Below, one piece after another: positions 1 through 8,448 of a stretch of DNA of 64,000 nt (the first letter of the stretch is position 1; every line of letters starts with the position of its first letter). Source of the stretch: an uncultured Chthonomonas sp. (GTDB lineage: Bacteria > Armatimonadota > Chthonomonadetes > Chthonomonadales > CAJBBX01). The DNA is taken from NCBI GenBank assembly GCA_903885605.1, contig CAISJD010000075.1, positions 1 to 64,000 of the forward strand. The letters run 5' to 3'. A program made the translations under genes and the position numbers. Below the pieces are notes generated by a model. The model made no database searches. It was not told the origin of the DNA and worked only from the letters and a program-made list of their open reading frames with translations.

Positions 1-495
1 TATGCCCGTGAGGCCGCGCGCGCCGCCCACCGCGTCGATGTTCAGGATGACCACGCGGATCACCTCGCCGAAGCCCAGGGTGACGATGGCCAGGTAGTCG
101 CCCCTCAGACGCAGCGACGGCATGCCCACGACGACGCCTGCCACAGCGGCGGCGGCCGCACCCACGACGACGGCTATGAGCAGCGTGAGCGTATCGCCGA
201 CGGGTGTGCCCAGCTGAAGCACCGGGAGGTGGCGAACAGCGATGGGTTGCCACAGCACGGTCCACGCCGCGCCGACGTAAGCGCCGACTGCATAGAAGCC
301 GGCATGGCCGATGGAGAACTGCCCGGTGATGCCGTTGATCAGGTTGAGGCTGGCCGCCAGCGTCATCGCCACGCCGCACTGGATGACGACGAGGAAGACG
401 TAGGTGTCCAGGTTGGCGCTGAGCAGCTTGCTGGCAATCGCCAACGCAGCGATGCAGGCGACAACGCTACCCGTTCGGAGTGCGAGCCATCGCAT
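1..495 (-). CDS. livM: Branched-chain amino-acid ABC transporter permease LivM (partial, C-terminus beyond window)
   Basis: The N-terminal 165 residues of a LivM-type inner-membrane permease. The reading starts MRWLALRTGSVV, runs through hydrophobic segments, and contains the family's NLINGITGQFSIGHAGFYAVG region and the cytoplasmic-loop segment SLRLRGDYLAIVTLGFGEV, which contacts the ATPase in this family. The ATG at 495 lies just after the livH stop (499), so translation is probably coupled. The gene runs off the left edge; the ATPase genes livG and livF would be expected beyond it. Substrate is unknown: Liv-type systems also carry amides, urea and aromatic compounds. Confidence 0.9.
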   Translation of the reverse strand, partial: MRWLALRTGSVVACIAALAIASKLLSANLDTYVFLVVIQCGVAMTLAASLNLINGITGQFSIGHAGFYAVGAYVGAAWTVLWQPIAVRHLPVLQLGTPVGDTLTLLIAVVVGAAAAAVAGVVVGMPSLRLRGDYLAIVTLGFGEVIRVVILNIDAVGGARGLTGI

Positions 496-498
496 GGG

Positions 499-1608
499 CT
501 ACACCTTCTCCGGAACATGCCGGCCCATCAGGCCCGCAGGGCGGACGAGCAGGATGATGATCAGCACGCAGAACGCAATGGCGTCACGGAACATGGAGAG
601 GCTGGAGCCCGCAACGAACGACTCGGCAGATCCCATCAGTAGCCCGCCCACCATGGCGCCGGGCAGGCTTCCCGCGCCGCCCAGGACGGCCGCCACGAAG
701 GCCTTGAGGCCCGGCAGGAGGCCGAATAGCGGGGTGATCTTCACATGGGTCAGCGCGGCCACCATGGCGCCGCCCGCGCCCGCAAGGGAGCCGCCGAGAG
801 CGAAGGTGAAAGCAATGACGCGGTCAGTGTCGATGCCCATCAGCTTGGCGGCCTCGATGTCGTGTGAGATCGCGCGCATGGCCTTGCCGGGCCGCGTGCA
901 CATGACGATGTACCGTAGCGACAGCATGAGGAACAGCGAGACGCCCAGGATGGTGAGTTGGCTACTGCCCACCATCACGCCACCGGGAAGCGTATAGGTA
1001 TGTTCGGGCAGGATGTTCGGGATGAAGTTCGGGTTGGCCCCGAAGACCAGTAGCCCGCCATTCTCCAGCAGGAGCGAGACACCGATAGCCGTGATCAGGG
1101 CGTTGAGCCGCGACTCGCTCAGCTTCACGCGTCGCGCCAGCCAGGCTACCAGCGGCCGCATGGCGAAGCCCACGCCGATGCCCACGGCGACGGCCACCAG
1201 TGGGCCCCATCCGGCAAAGACGGGCATGAAGAGGCCGGTGATCGGGAAGCCGAGCACAAGGCCCCAGAAGTGCGCGTCGGCCTTCTGGAGCCCGTTGCGT
1301 AGCGGCCTGTAAGCGAACCGCTCAATGACCACGCCCATGGCTGAGCAGATCGCCATGGCTAGTAGCAGGGCTACCACAGCCAAGGCGATGTTGGCGCCTG
1401 CCGCCTCGGGGTGGACCGCGAGGTCCTTGAACGGAAGCCAGCGCGTGCAAGCGTAGAAACCCACGAAGGCGCCCACCATGTAAACGTCGCCATGCGCGAA
1501 ATTGATGAGGCGCAGGACGCCGTACACCATGGTGTAACCCAGGGCTATGAGCGCATAGAGGCTCCCCAGCTGAATGCCGTAGATGAGCTGCTGGGCAATC
1601 TGCTGCAT
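499..1608 (-). CDS. livH: Branched-chain amino-acid ABC transporter permease LivH, with internal insertion
   Basis: Inner-membrane permease of a Liv-type ABC importer, 369 residues from the ATG at 1608, directly after the livJ stop at 1610. An upstream in-frame start at 1668 lies inside livJ and is less likely. Family signatures are visible: SLYALIALGYTMVYGVLRLINFAHGD near the N-terminus (residues about 16-40), LNALITAIGVSLLLENGG in the middle and a glycine-rich ALGGSLAGAGG segment. LivH proteins are usually about 290-310 residues. The excess sits between the IERFAYRPLR segment and LNALITAIG, where two extra hydrophobic stretches appear. Second permease of the pair with LivM. Confidence 0.9.
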   Translation of the reverse strand: MQQIAQQLIYGIQLGSLYALIALGYTMVYGVLRLINFAHGDVYMVGAFVGFYACTRWLPFKDLAVHPEAAGANIALAVVALLLAMAICSAMGVVIERFAYRPLRNGLQKADAHFWGLVLGFPITGLFMPVFAGWGPLVAVAVGIGVGFAMRPLVAWLARRVKLSESRLNALITAIGVSLLLENGGLLVFGANPNFIPNILPEHTYTLPGGVMVGSSQLTILGVSLFLMLSLRYIVMCTRPGKAMRAISHDIEAAKLMGIDTDRVIAFTFALGGSLAGAGGAMVAALTHVKITPLFGLLPGLKAFVAAVLGGAGSLPGAMVGGLLMGSAESFVAGSSLSMFRDAIAFCVLIIILLVRPAGLMGRHVPEKV

Positions 1609-1609
1609 C

Positions 1610-2782
1610 CTACTGGCCCAACTCCTCGGGTCGGTAGGTCTTCTCCACCCGGAACACCTCGCCGTCAATGCGCAGGATCAGGGCTTCCTTCCGCGCATTC
1701 CGGTTCTGGTCCAAGGTGATGACGCCGGTAACGCCCTTGTATCCCTTGGTCTGCGCGATGGCGTCGCGAATGCCCGGTCCGTCAAGCTTGGTCGCACGCT
1801 TCATGGCATCGACCACCAGGCCGGCGGCATCGTAGCCCAGGGCTGCCAGGGCGTCGGGGTTCTCGTTATACTTCTTCTTGAAGTTCGCGATAAACGCCTT
1901 AATCTCCGGCAATTCCAGCTCCCGCGAGAACCGGTGGTTGCTGAAGAAGCAGCCGTTGAGCGCGGTGCCGGCGCCGGGAACCAGCTTCGGCGAGTCCCAG
2001 CCGTCGCCGCCCAGGATGGGCACGTTGAGGCCAATCTCGCGAGCCTGCCTGGCGATGGTTCCCACCTCGCTGTAGTAGCCCGGGCAGAGGATGGCGTCGG
2101 GGCCGGCGGCCTTCAGGCTGTTGAGCTGCGACTTGAAGTCCGTGTCGCCCTCCTGGTAAGACTGCTCTCCGACCACCTTGCCGCCCTGCTTGACGAAGCT
2201 CTTGGCGAAGTTGTCGGCGAAAGCCACGCTATAGTCGTTCTTCATATCCTTGAAGATGGCGGCCTTCCGGTAGCCTTTGTCATACGCGAACTTGCCGACC
2301 ACGGCGGCCTGAAAGTCGTCGGTAAAGCAGACGCGGAAGATATAGTCGCCCTTGCGCGTGACTTCAGGGTTCGTGGATGAAGGGCTCACCATGGGCACCT
2401 TGTACTGCTGGCAGACGGGCGCCGCCGTCATGCTCCGGGTGCTTGCCACCTCACCCAGGACAGCGACGGCCTTGTTCTGGGTCACGAGCTTGGTGACGAC
2501 GACCCGTGCCTCATCGGCCTTGCTCCGGTCGTCTTCGGTGATCAGCTTGATCTTCTTCCCGTTGATGCCCCCGGCGGCGTTGGCCTCTTCGATGGCCAGC
2601 AGGACTCCGTTGTGCGTGGAAACGCCGAACGTGGCCGTCGTACCGGTGAGGGATGCGTACTCCCCGATGATGATCTCATCGGCGTCGGCGGCAGAGCCGC
2701 CTTGCTGCTTGCATCCGTTGAGGCCTATCGCGAGGGCCAGGGCCACCAGTAGCCCCACGAACTTACCGCCTGAGCGTGTCAT
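1610..2782 (-). CDS. livJ: Branched-chain amino-acid type ABC transporter substrate-binding lipoprotein
   Basis: Periplasmic or surface-tethered binding protein of the Liv family, 390 residues. A lipoprotein signal is visible: basic N-terminus, hydrophobic stretch and lipobox LNGC with the acylated Cys at residue 24. The mature protein shows the type I periplasmic-binding fold signatures IIIGEYASLTGTTATFG, LAIEEANAAGGINGKKI and SSTNPEVTRKGDYIFR. Its ATG overlaps the stop of the CBS gene (ATGA, 2779-2782). Ligand cannot be told from sequence; the family binds amino acids, amides or small organic acids. Confidence 0.93.
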   Translation of the reverse strand: MTRSGGKFVGLLVALALAIGLNGCKQQGGSAADADEIIIGEYASLTGTTATFGVSTHNGVLLAIEEANAAGGINGKKIKLITEDDRSKADEARVVVTKLVTQNKAVAVLGEVASTRSMTAAPVCQQYKVPMVSPSSTNPEVTRKGDYIFRVCFTDDFQAAVVGKFAYDKGYRKAAIFKDMKNDYSVAFADNFAKSFVKQGGKVVGEQSYQEGDTDFKSQLNSLKAAGPDAILCPGYYSEVGTIARQAREIGLNVPILGGDGWDSPKLVPGAGTALNGCFFSNHRFSRELELPEIKAFIANFKKKYNENPDALAALGYDAAGLVVDAMKRATKLDGPGIRDAIAQTKGYKGVTGVITLDQNRNARKEALILRIDGEVFRVEKTYRPEELGQ

Positions 2783-3198
2783 GGTGTCTTCTCCAAGCGT
2801 GACGCGCTGTCCGGCTCTAGGGGCGCAGCTAGCACCTCCAGCCGGGCCAGCAGGATGTCTACTCTGCTCACGGTTCCGACCAGTCGACCGTCGGCCATCA
2901 CTGGTAACGATGCCTCCGAACCGGACGCAAGGCGTTCCCAGGCAGCTTCGGCGCTGTCGGTCTCATCCACGGGGCAGACGTTGCGCATGGCTGCGCTCAA
3001 CGCGCTGGCGGGACCCAGACCTGACCGGAGCGCCGCCGCAACATCGTCCGCCGTCAGCCAACCCAGCAGGCGGACTTCTGCGTCCACCACCGGTAGTTCG
3101 CGAAGCCAGTAGGTATCCATCAGGCGGATCGCCATCAGCAGGGAGTCACTGGGGCCTGCCGTGGTGGGGTGCGCCCTCATGCAACCGAACACAGTCAT
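2779..3198 (-). CDS. Small CBS-domain protein
   Basis: A 139-residue protein made almost entirely of two CBS motifs: the first around SDSLLMAIRLMDTYWLRELPVVD, ending LLGWLTADDV, the second around VDETDSAEAAWERL ending SLPVMADGRLVGTVSRVDILL. Such Bateman modules bind adenine nucleotides and regulate enzymes or transporters. The ATG at 3198 overlaps the stop of the YfhO-like gene (ATGA) and its own stop overlaps livJ (ATGA), so it is translationally coupled on both sides. Regulation of the Liv transporter is an inference from position only; CBS domains normally occur on the ATPase of other ABC importers. Confidence 0.8.
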   Translation of the reverse strand: MTVFGCMRAHPTTAGPSDSLLMAIRLMDTYWLRELPVVDAEVRLLGWLTADDVAAALRSGLGPASALSAAMRNVCPVDETDSAEAAWERLASGSEASLPVMADGRLVGTVSRVDILLARLEVLAAPLEPDSASRLEKTP

Positions 3199-5396
3199 GC
3201 GTGCCGCTCCCCTGATCCGTCGCGCGCGTCTGGCGCAGACAGGATACCCGCTGCAAGCGGCCGACCTGAAGTCAGGCGCCCGACGAGGGCGACGCACGGC
3301 AGCGCACACAGCCCTGCGAGGCCGAGGAGCGTCAGGTAAATGCCGACCCTGAGCGAGGGCGGACGGTACTGAAGCCACACCTCCGATGCATCCTGCGGCA
3401 CGCGAACGCCGATGAACGCGTGGTCCGCCCGGAGTACCGGCGCCGCGCGCCCGTCCACACGCGCAGTCCAGCCGGGAGCCAGCGCAACGCTGACGACAAG
3501 AAGGCCCGGAGATGTGCGCCGGCCCATACGGACCTGGACCTCATCGGCGCGCACCTGCCTCACCGACACGTTCGGCGCCACGGACCGGACCATGTGCGCC
3601 CCCGGACGCGGAAGGTCCACCGGCTGCGAAACGACCGCGGTCGTACCGATGTCCACATCCGGCAGGGCCACGGCTCCGGCCGCCCAGCGCGCTTCCCGTA
3701 CAAGGGCCGTCGGCACCCACCGGGCACGGGCTCCGGAGAGCAGCGGTTCGACCAACGTCACGCCGGGCAGCCGCCTCGCAACGCCGTGGGCAAGATCCGC
3801 ACGGTCGCCCAGCGGGACCGCCACGGCTTCCACGTCCATCAGCGCCAGGAGCTTGCCCATGGTGGGGCTGGATCGGGCAAACGCCTTCCGCGCGGCGCCG
3901 TCCATCTCTGTTGCGGCATGAAGCGGCACGGGCTCATAGCCGCCCGCCTCCTCGATCCCCCACCTGGAGGCAAGGTTGGGTGTGGCGCTGCCCCTGAGGG
4001 CATCAACGTAGCTTCCGCTTGGCGGACCATACTCCTCGTAGTTCACCAACCGGCGCCATACGCTCTCCCTGTTGACGCTGTAGAGCCGGCCCGGCGGTGC
4101 CGGAGACATCGCAACCGGAGCTGAGGCCATGCGCCCGGCCAGGCCGCGGTCGATCAGCGGGTTCAGCGTCGACGAGAAGGCCCAGAGATCGACCAGCGCG
4201 ACGGCTACCACCACCCCGCGCAGCCACTTCGGTACGCCGGTCTCACGGACCCGCCTCACGCCCACCGCGGTCAGAACCGCCAGGCCCAGCGTGACCAGGA
4301 ACGTGAACCGCGCCGGGTCGTGGAACAGGCTCAGGCCGGGCAGCAGGCGGAACGCGACGGCGTAGAGGCCGCCCCACTGGCCGATGGCCAGGATCAGCGA
4401 GACCACGGTCAGTACGGCATAGAAGCGCACGGCGCGGCGGCGACGGCCGCTCCAGGCCCCAAACACCGCCAGCCCCAGCGGCACGATGCCGACATAGACG
4501 CAGGTCTCCCACATGTTGCCGGGTCCCCAGTAGTCGCCCGCCCCTGGGTCGCCGAAGTGACGCGGGGCGAAGAAGTTCAGGAACTGGGAGGGGTGCATCA
4601 CGAACCGGTCTGCCTGCCGCAGGCTCATGTGCTCCCTGGACGAGGCCGCCGCCATCTCCAGCGTGGGCGCCATCTGGGCGCCTGCGAGCAGGCAACCCAA
4701 CACGAAGCCGCCGGCGAGCACGACCAGGCAGGGGCGCATCGAGCCGCCGTGACGCCGCACCGAGAGCACGCGCAGCGCGGCATAGGCGCCTGCCGCCAAC
4801 AGCGAAAGGTACGCCACCTGGGCGTGGCCGGCCAGGAGCAGCAGTCCCAGCGTCAGTCCCACGCCTCCTGCACCGAGGGCGTTGGGGTGGTCGATGGCGC
4901 GGCGCACGGCGAGAAGCAGCCACGGCGCCCAGGCGATGGCCTGGGTCATCGTCGGGAACTGCAGTTTCGAGATCGCGAACCCGCCCGCGGCAAAAATGCA
5001 CGCGCCGAGGAACGCGCCGAGAGCACTACCGGAGAGGCGGCGCAGGTAGAGCATCGCGCCCACGGCGCAGATCACCACATGGGCCAGCGCGCTGACCGTA
5101 AGGTAGACTTCCGGCGACCGAGCGGGGAGCATCACGGTACCGGGGTAAAAGAGCCAGCACTGGGGATTGGCTGCGAGCGGCTGGCCGCAGAGGACGAAAG
5201 GGTTCCACAACGGTAGCCTGCCGCTGCGGAGTTCGCGTGCCACCAGTTCCTCCATGGGAGCGAAGTAGAGCGAGATGTCGCCCCAGTAGAGCACTTTTCG
5301 CTGCAACACGACGGGCCAGAGGACCGCGCAACAGAAGAGGCCGACGCCTGCCGCAGCCAGTGCGACATGCGCGGTGCGTCGGTCTAGGCGGTACAC
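3195..5396 (-). CDS. YfhO-family polytopic membrane protein
   Basis: A 733-residue membrane protein with about ten to twelve hydrophobic segments and a soluble C-terminal part followed by one more hydrophobic stretch near residue 690. The N-terminal region has the YfhO-family pattern: YWGDISLYFAPMEE after the first membrane span, then LPLWNPFVLCGQPLAANPQ and FYPG. Family members resemble GT-C glycosyltransferases and are linked in some bacteria to glycosylation of lipoteichoic acid or other surface polymers; activity here is unproven. Start is a GTG at 5396, only 26 bp from the divergent phosphorylase gene. First gene of the operon leading into the CBS and liv genes. Confidence 0.75.
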   Translation of the reverse strand: MYRLDRRTAHVALAAAGVGLFCCAVLWPVVLQRKVLYWGDISLYFAPMEELVARELRSGRLPLWNPFVLCGQPLAANPQCWLFYPGTVMLPARSPEVYLTVSALAHVVICAVGAMLYLRRLSGSALGAFLGACIFAAGGFAISKLQFPTMTQAIAWAPWLLLAVRRAIDHPNALGAGGVGLTLGLLLLAGHAQVAYLSLLAAGAYAALRVLSVRRHGGSMRPCLVVLAGGFVLGCLLAGAQMAPTLEMAAASSREHMSLRQADRFVMHPSQFLNFFAPRHFGDPGAGDYWGPGNMWETCVYVGIVPLGLAVFGAWSGRRRRAVRFYAVLTVVSLILAIGQWGGLYAVAFRLLPGLSLFHDPARFTFLVTLGLAVLTAVGVRRVRETGVPKWLRGVVVAVALVDLWAFSSTLNPLIDRGLAGRMASAPVAMSPAPPGRLYSVNRESVWRRLVNYEEYGPPSGSYVDALRGSATPNLASRWGIEEAGGYEPVPLHAATEMDGAARKAFARSSPTMGKLLALMDVEAVAVPLGDRADLAHGVARRLPGVTLVEPLLSGARARWVPTALVREARWAAGAVALPDVDIGTTAVVSQPVDLPRPGAHMVRSVAPNVSVRQVRADEVQVRMGRRTSPGLLVVSVALAPGWTARVDGRAAPVLRADHAFIGVRVPQDASEVWLQYRPPSLRVGIYLTLLGLAGLCALPCVALVGRLTSGRPLAAGILSAPDARDGSGERHA

Positions 5397-5422
5397 GGGC
5401 GCAACTCCGGGTGGAGGGGCTG

Positions 5423-6226
5423 ATGCGAATGACAGTGGGGATCATCCTGGGCACCGGCGCGGAATCGACGGTGGCTCGCCTTGGTGGGACCGGCGAGACC
5501 ATAGTCACGCCCTATGGCGACGCAATGATCTACCGGGCATCGACTGGAAGCGCCGATGTTGTGCTCGTCCCCAGACACGGCTTGGACCACTCCCGCCTCC
5601 CCCACCGCCTGAACTACCGGTCGATCATCTGGGCGCTACGCGCTGCGGGAGCGCACCAGGTCTTCGCGACGAACGCATGCGGGTCGCTGCGCCGCGACCT
5701 GGCGCCCGGGGCCCTGGCGGCGCCGCACGACCTAATCGACCTGACCCGGACGCTGGTCACGTTCTGGGACGATGAACGGGTTGGCGATGTGGCGCATGCG
5801 CACAACGACTTCACGAAGCCATACTGCGCCGCCATGCGAGCGTCGCTGATCGATGCAGCCCAGGCCGTCGGAGCCACGCTGCACCCCGCCGGCGTCTACC
5901 TCTGCGTCGACGGCCCCCGCTTCGAGACCGCCGCCGAGGTGCGCCTCTTCGCCTCCTGGGGCGCTGACCTGATCGGCATGACAGGCGCACCCGAGGCCGT
6001 CCTTGCACGCGAGGCAGGCCTATGTTACGCCCCGGTAGCGATCGTCGGCAATCTCGGCGCAGGGCTTGGAGGCGACAGCATCTCCCACACTGCGGTAGCC
6101 GACGCCTGCCAGGCTGCCACGGTGCGGGCTGTGGATATCATCCTCGAGGCCATCAGCAGGATCGACCGACGGGCCTGCAGTTGCCCTCCCGTCGTGCCGC
6201 CCGTGCCGCCGGCCACAACTGGCTAG
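5423..6226 (+). CDS. MTAP/PNP-family nucleoside phosphorylase
   Basis: Predicted 5'-methylthioadenosine/methylthioinosine or purine nucleoside phosphorylase, 267 residues. It cleaves a purine nucleoside with phosphate, usually in methylthioadenosine salvage or purine recycling. Visible motifs: IILGTGAES near the N-terminus, FATNACGSLRRDLAPG, DGPRFETAAEVRLFASWGAD and LIGMTGAPEAVLAREAGLCYA, which are the phosphate/nucleoside-binding and trimer-type family signatures. I chose the ATG at 5423, preceded by GGAGGGG about 4 nt upstream; a longer in-frame reading back to 5237 runs inside the divergent yfhO-like gene. The stop codon shares a CTAG with the stop of the convergent pilT gene. Confidence 0.87.
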   Translation: MRMTVGIILGTGAESTVARLGGTGETIVTPYGDAMIYRASTGSADVVLVPRHGLDHSRLPHRLNYRSIIWALRAAGAHQVFATNACGSLRRDLAPGALAAPHDLIDLTRTLVTFWDDERVGDVAHAHNDFTKPYCAAMRASLIDAAQAVGATLHPAGVYLCVDGPRFETAAEVRLFASWGADLIGMTGAPEAVLAREAGLCYAPVAIVGNLGAGLGGDSISHTAVADACQAATVRAVDIILEAISRIDRRACSCPPVVPPVPPATTG

Positions 6227-7305
6227 GCTTCCGCTTCCTCGGCAGGCTGCTCGCCCACAAGCGCCTTGAACTCGCGCACGTTGGAGGCCTTCTCCAGACC
6301 GGCTTCGTAAGTGATGATCCTGCGGTTCACAAGGTCCGCGAGGCTCTGGTCCAGCGACTGCATCCCGTGCCGTTGGCCGGTCTGGATCAGCGAGCCGATC
6401 TGGTAGGTCTTGCTCTCACGGATCTGGTTGCGAACCGACGAGATGGCCACCAGTGTTTCAAAGGCAGCCACACGCCCCGTCCCATCGGCCTTCCGCACCA
6501 GCGTCTGGCTGATCACTCCGACGAGGTTCACGGCCATCTGCATCCGGACCTGCTGCTGCTGATGCGTCGGGAAGACGTCGATCACGCGGTCGACCGTCTG
6601 AACGGCGTCCGTGGTATGCAGCGTGCCGAACACAAGGTGGCCTGTCTCTGCCGCCGTAATCGCCAGGTGGATGGTCTCCAGATCGCGCATCTCGCCGATA
6701 AGGATCACGTCGGGATCCTGCCGCAGCACGAACTTCAGGGCATTGGCGAAGGAGAGCGTGTCGGTATCCAGCTCGCGCTGGTTGATGAGGCTCTGGCGGT
6801 CCTCGTGGATGAACTCCAGGGGATCCTCGACCGTCACGATGTGCAGCGGGTAGTTCTTGTTGATGTAGTCCACCATGGCGGCCTGCGTGGTGGACTTCCC
6901 GGAACCCGCCGGCCCGGTCACCAGAACCAAGCCGCGGGGCCGCTCGGCGAAGTACTTGCAGACCTCGGGTAGCTGCAGTTCTTCCATCGTGCGGATGGTG
7001 AGCGGGATCACGCGGAACGCTGCCTGCACTGCGCCGCGCTGCTGGTAGATGTTTCCGCGGAACCGAGCCAGCCCTGGTATCTCGTACGCGAAGTCGAGTT
7101 CAAGCTCGTCCTCGAACCGTGCCCGCTGAACCTCCGACAGCACGCTGAGGGAGAGCATCCGCGTCTCCTCGGGCGTCAGCGGGTCCATCTCAAGATGGAT
7201 CAAGTCGCCGTGGATGCGAACGAGCGGCGGGCTATCCGCCTTGATGTGCAGATCGGATCCCTGATGGTGAACGGTTGTGTACAGCAGTTGGTCGACGGTT
7301 ACCAT
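6223..7305 (-). CDS. pilT: PilT-like type IV pilus ATPase, copy 1
   Basis: Secretion-type hexameric ATPase of the PilT family, 360 residues, expected to power pilus retraction at the inner membrane. The N-terminal PAS-like domain contains SDLHIKADSPPLVRIHGDL. Walker A GPAGSGKS is at residues 131-138, Walker B ILIGEMRD at 201-208 and the His box TGHLVFGTLHT at 221-231. A recognisable variant of the retraction signature AIRNLIRE is present as SVRNQIRESK. It is the last of three tandem copies, 3 bp after the next copy's stop. No assembly ATPase or platform protein lies in this window. Confidence 0.92.
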   Translation of the reverse strand: MVTVDQLLYTTVHHQGSDLHIKADSPPLVRIHGDLIHLEMDPLTPEETRMLSLSVLSEVQRARFEDELELDFAYEIPGLARFRGNIYQQRGAVQAAFRVIPLTIRTMEELQLPEVCKYFAERPRGLVLVTGPAGSGKSTTQAAMVDYINKNYPLHIVTVEDPLEFIHEDRQSLINQRELDTDTLSFANALKFVLRQDPDVILIGEMRDLETIHLAITAAETGHLVFGTLHTTDAVQTVDRVIDVFPTHQQQQVRMQMAVNLVGVISQTLVRKADGTGRVAAFETLVAISSVRNQIRESKTYQIGSLIQTGQRHGMQSLDQSLADLVNRRIITYEAGLEKASNVREFKALVGEQPAEEAEA

Positions 7306-7308
7306 CGC

Positions 7309-8409
7309 CTACCCTGCTTCCTGCGCCGCCGCCTGGCTGCGCTCAATGTGCCGCTTGTACCGGTTCTCGAACTCGAACGGATTGGACGCCTTTGCCTGCG
7401 CATCCTCGAACGCCGCATGGCCCTGCAGCGTGAGCCTCAGAAGGTGCGAATCCAGCGTCTGCATCCCGAACTGGGAGCCGGTCTGGATGTCCGTGTACAT
7501 CTGGTACGTCTTCCCCTCACGGATGAGCGTTCGGATGGCCGGAGTGCAGACCATCACCTCGAATGCCGCCACTCGCCCGGCGCCGTCCGCCTTGGGCAGA
7601 AGCGTCTGCGAGACCACGGCCTGCAGCGTCGAGGCAAGCTGGGTGCGAATCTGCTGCTGCTGATCGGGCTCGAAGACGTCGATGATCCGGTCCACGGTCT
7701 GCGGCGCATCCGTGGTATGGAGCGTCGCGAACACAAGGTGGCCCGTTTCCGCCGCCGTGATGGCCAGGTGGATGGTCTCAAGGTCGCGCATCTCGCCGAC
7801 CAGGATGATATCCGGGTTCTGCCGCATCACGTGCTTCAGGGCGCCGGCGAAGCTGTGCGTATCGACGCCGATCTCGCGCTGGTTGATGGCAGCCATGAGG
7901 TCCCGATGGAGGTACTCAATCGGGTCTTCGATGGTGATGATGGCCTTGGGCCGACGCTCGTTGATGTGGTGCACCATGGCCGCCAGCGTGGTCGACTTGC
8001 CCGAGCCCGTGGGCCCGGTGACCAGGATCAGGCCACGGGGCAGCATGCAGAGGTCCTTGACGATGGGCGGGATCATCAGCTCGTCGATGGTGCGGATGTT
8101 GAACGGGATGACGCGCATGACGGCGCCGATGTGTCCCTGCTGACGGAACAGGTTGACGCGGAAGCGCGCCAGGCCCGGAACAGCGTACGACATATCCAGC
8201 TCCATGTTCTGCTCAAACCGGGCCTTGCGGTCCTCGTTGAGCATCACATACAGGATGTCGTACATATCACGGTCGGTGAGGGGCTCCATGCCAGGGACCC
8301 GACGCAGCGAACCGTGTATGCGCATCATCGGAGGCTCGGCGATCCGCAAATGCAGGTCGGACGCCTCGCTCTCCACCAGCATTCGGAGCAGATCGTCGAT
8401 ATGTAGCAT
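7309..8409 (-). CDS. pilT: PilT-like type IV pilus ATPase, copy 2
   Basis: Second PilT paralogue, 366 residues. Walker A GPTGSGKS at 132-139, the Asp box TIEDPIEYLH, Walker B ILVGEMRD and the His box TGHLVFATLHT are all intact. It keeps the best match to the retraction signature, AIRTLIREGK, so of the three it most resembles a canonical PilT. The C-terminus ends in a charged tail after NPFEFENRYKRHIE. ATG at 8409 with AGGA about ten bases upstream; 39 bp separate it from copy 3. Confidence 0.93.
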   Translation of the reverse strand: MLHIDDLLRMLVESEASDLHLRIAEPPMMRIHGSLRRVPGMEPLTDRDMYDILYVMLNEDRKARFEQNMELDMSYAVPGLARFRVNLFRQQGHIGAVMRVIPFNIRTIDELMIPPIVKDLCMLPRGLILVTGPTGSGKSTTLAAMVHHINERRPKAIITIEDPIEYLHRDLMAAINQREIGVDTHSFAGALKHVMRQNPDIILVGEMRDLETIHLAITAAETGHLVFATLHTTDAPQTVDRIIDVFEPDQQQQIRTQLASTLQAVVSQTLLPKADGAGRVAAFEVMVCTPAIRTLIREGKTYQMYTDIQTGSQFGMQTLDSHLLRLTLQGHAAFEDAQAKASNPFEFENRYKRHIERSQAAAQEAG

Positions 8410-8448
8410 GGGTCAGTGATCCTGCCGGCCGTTGGCTAGGGCCGGACG

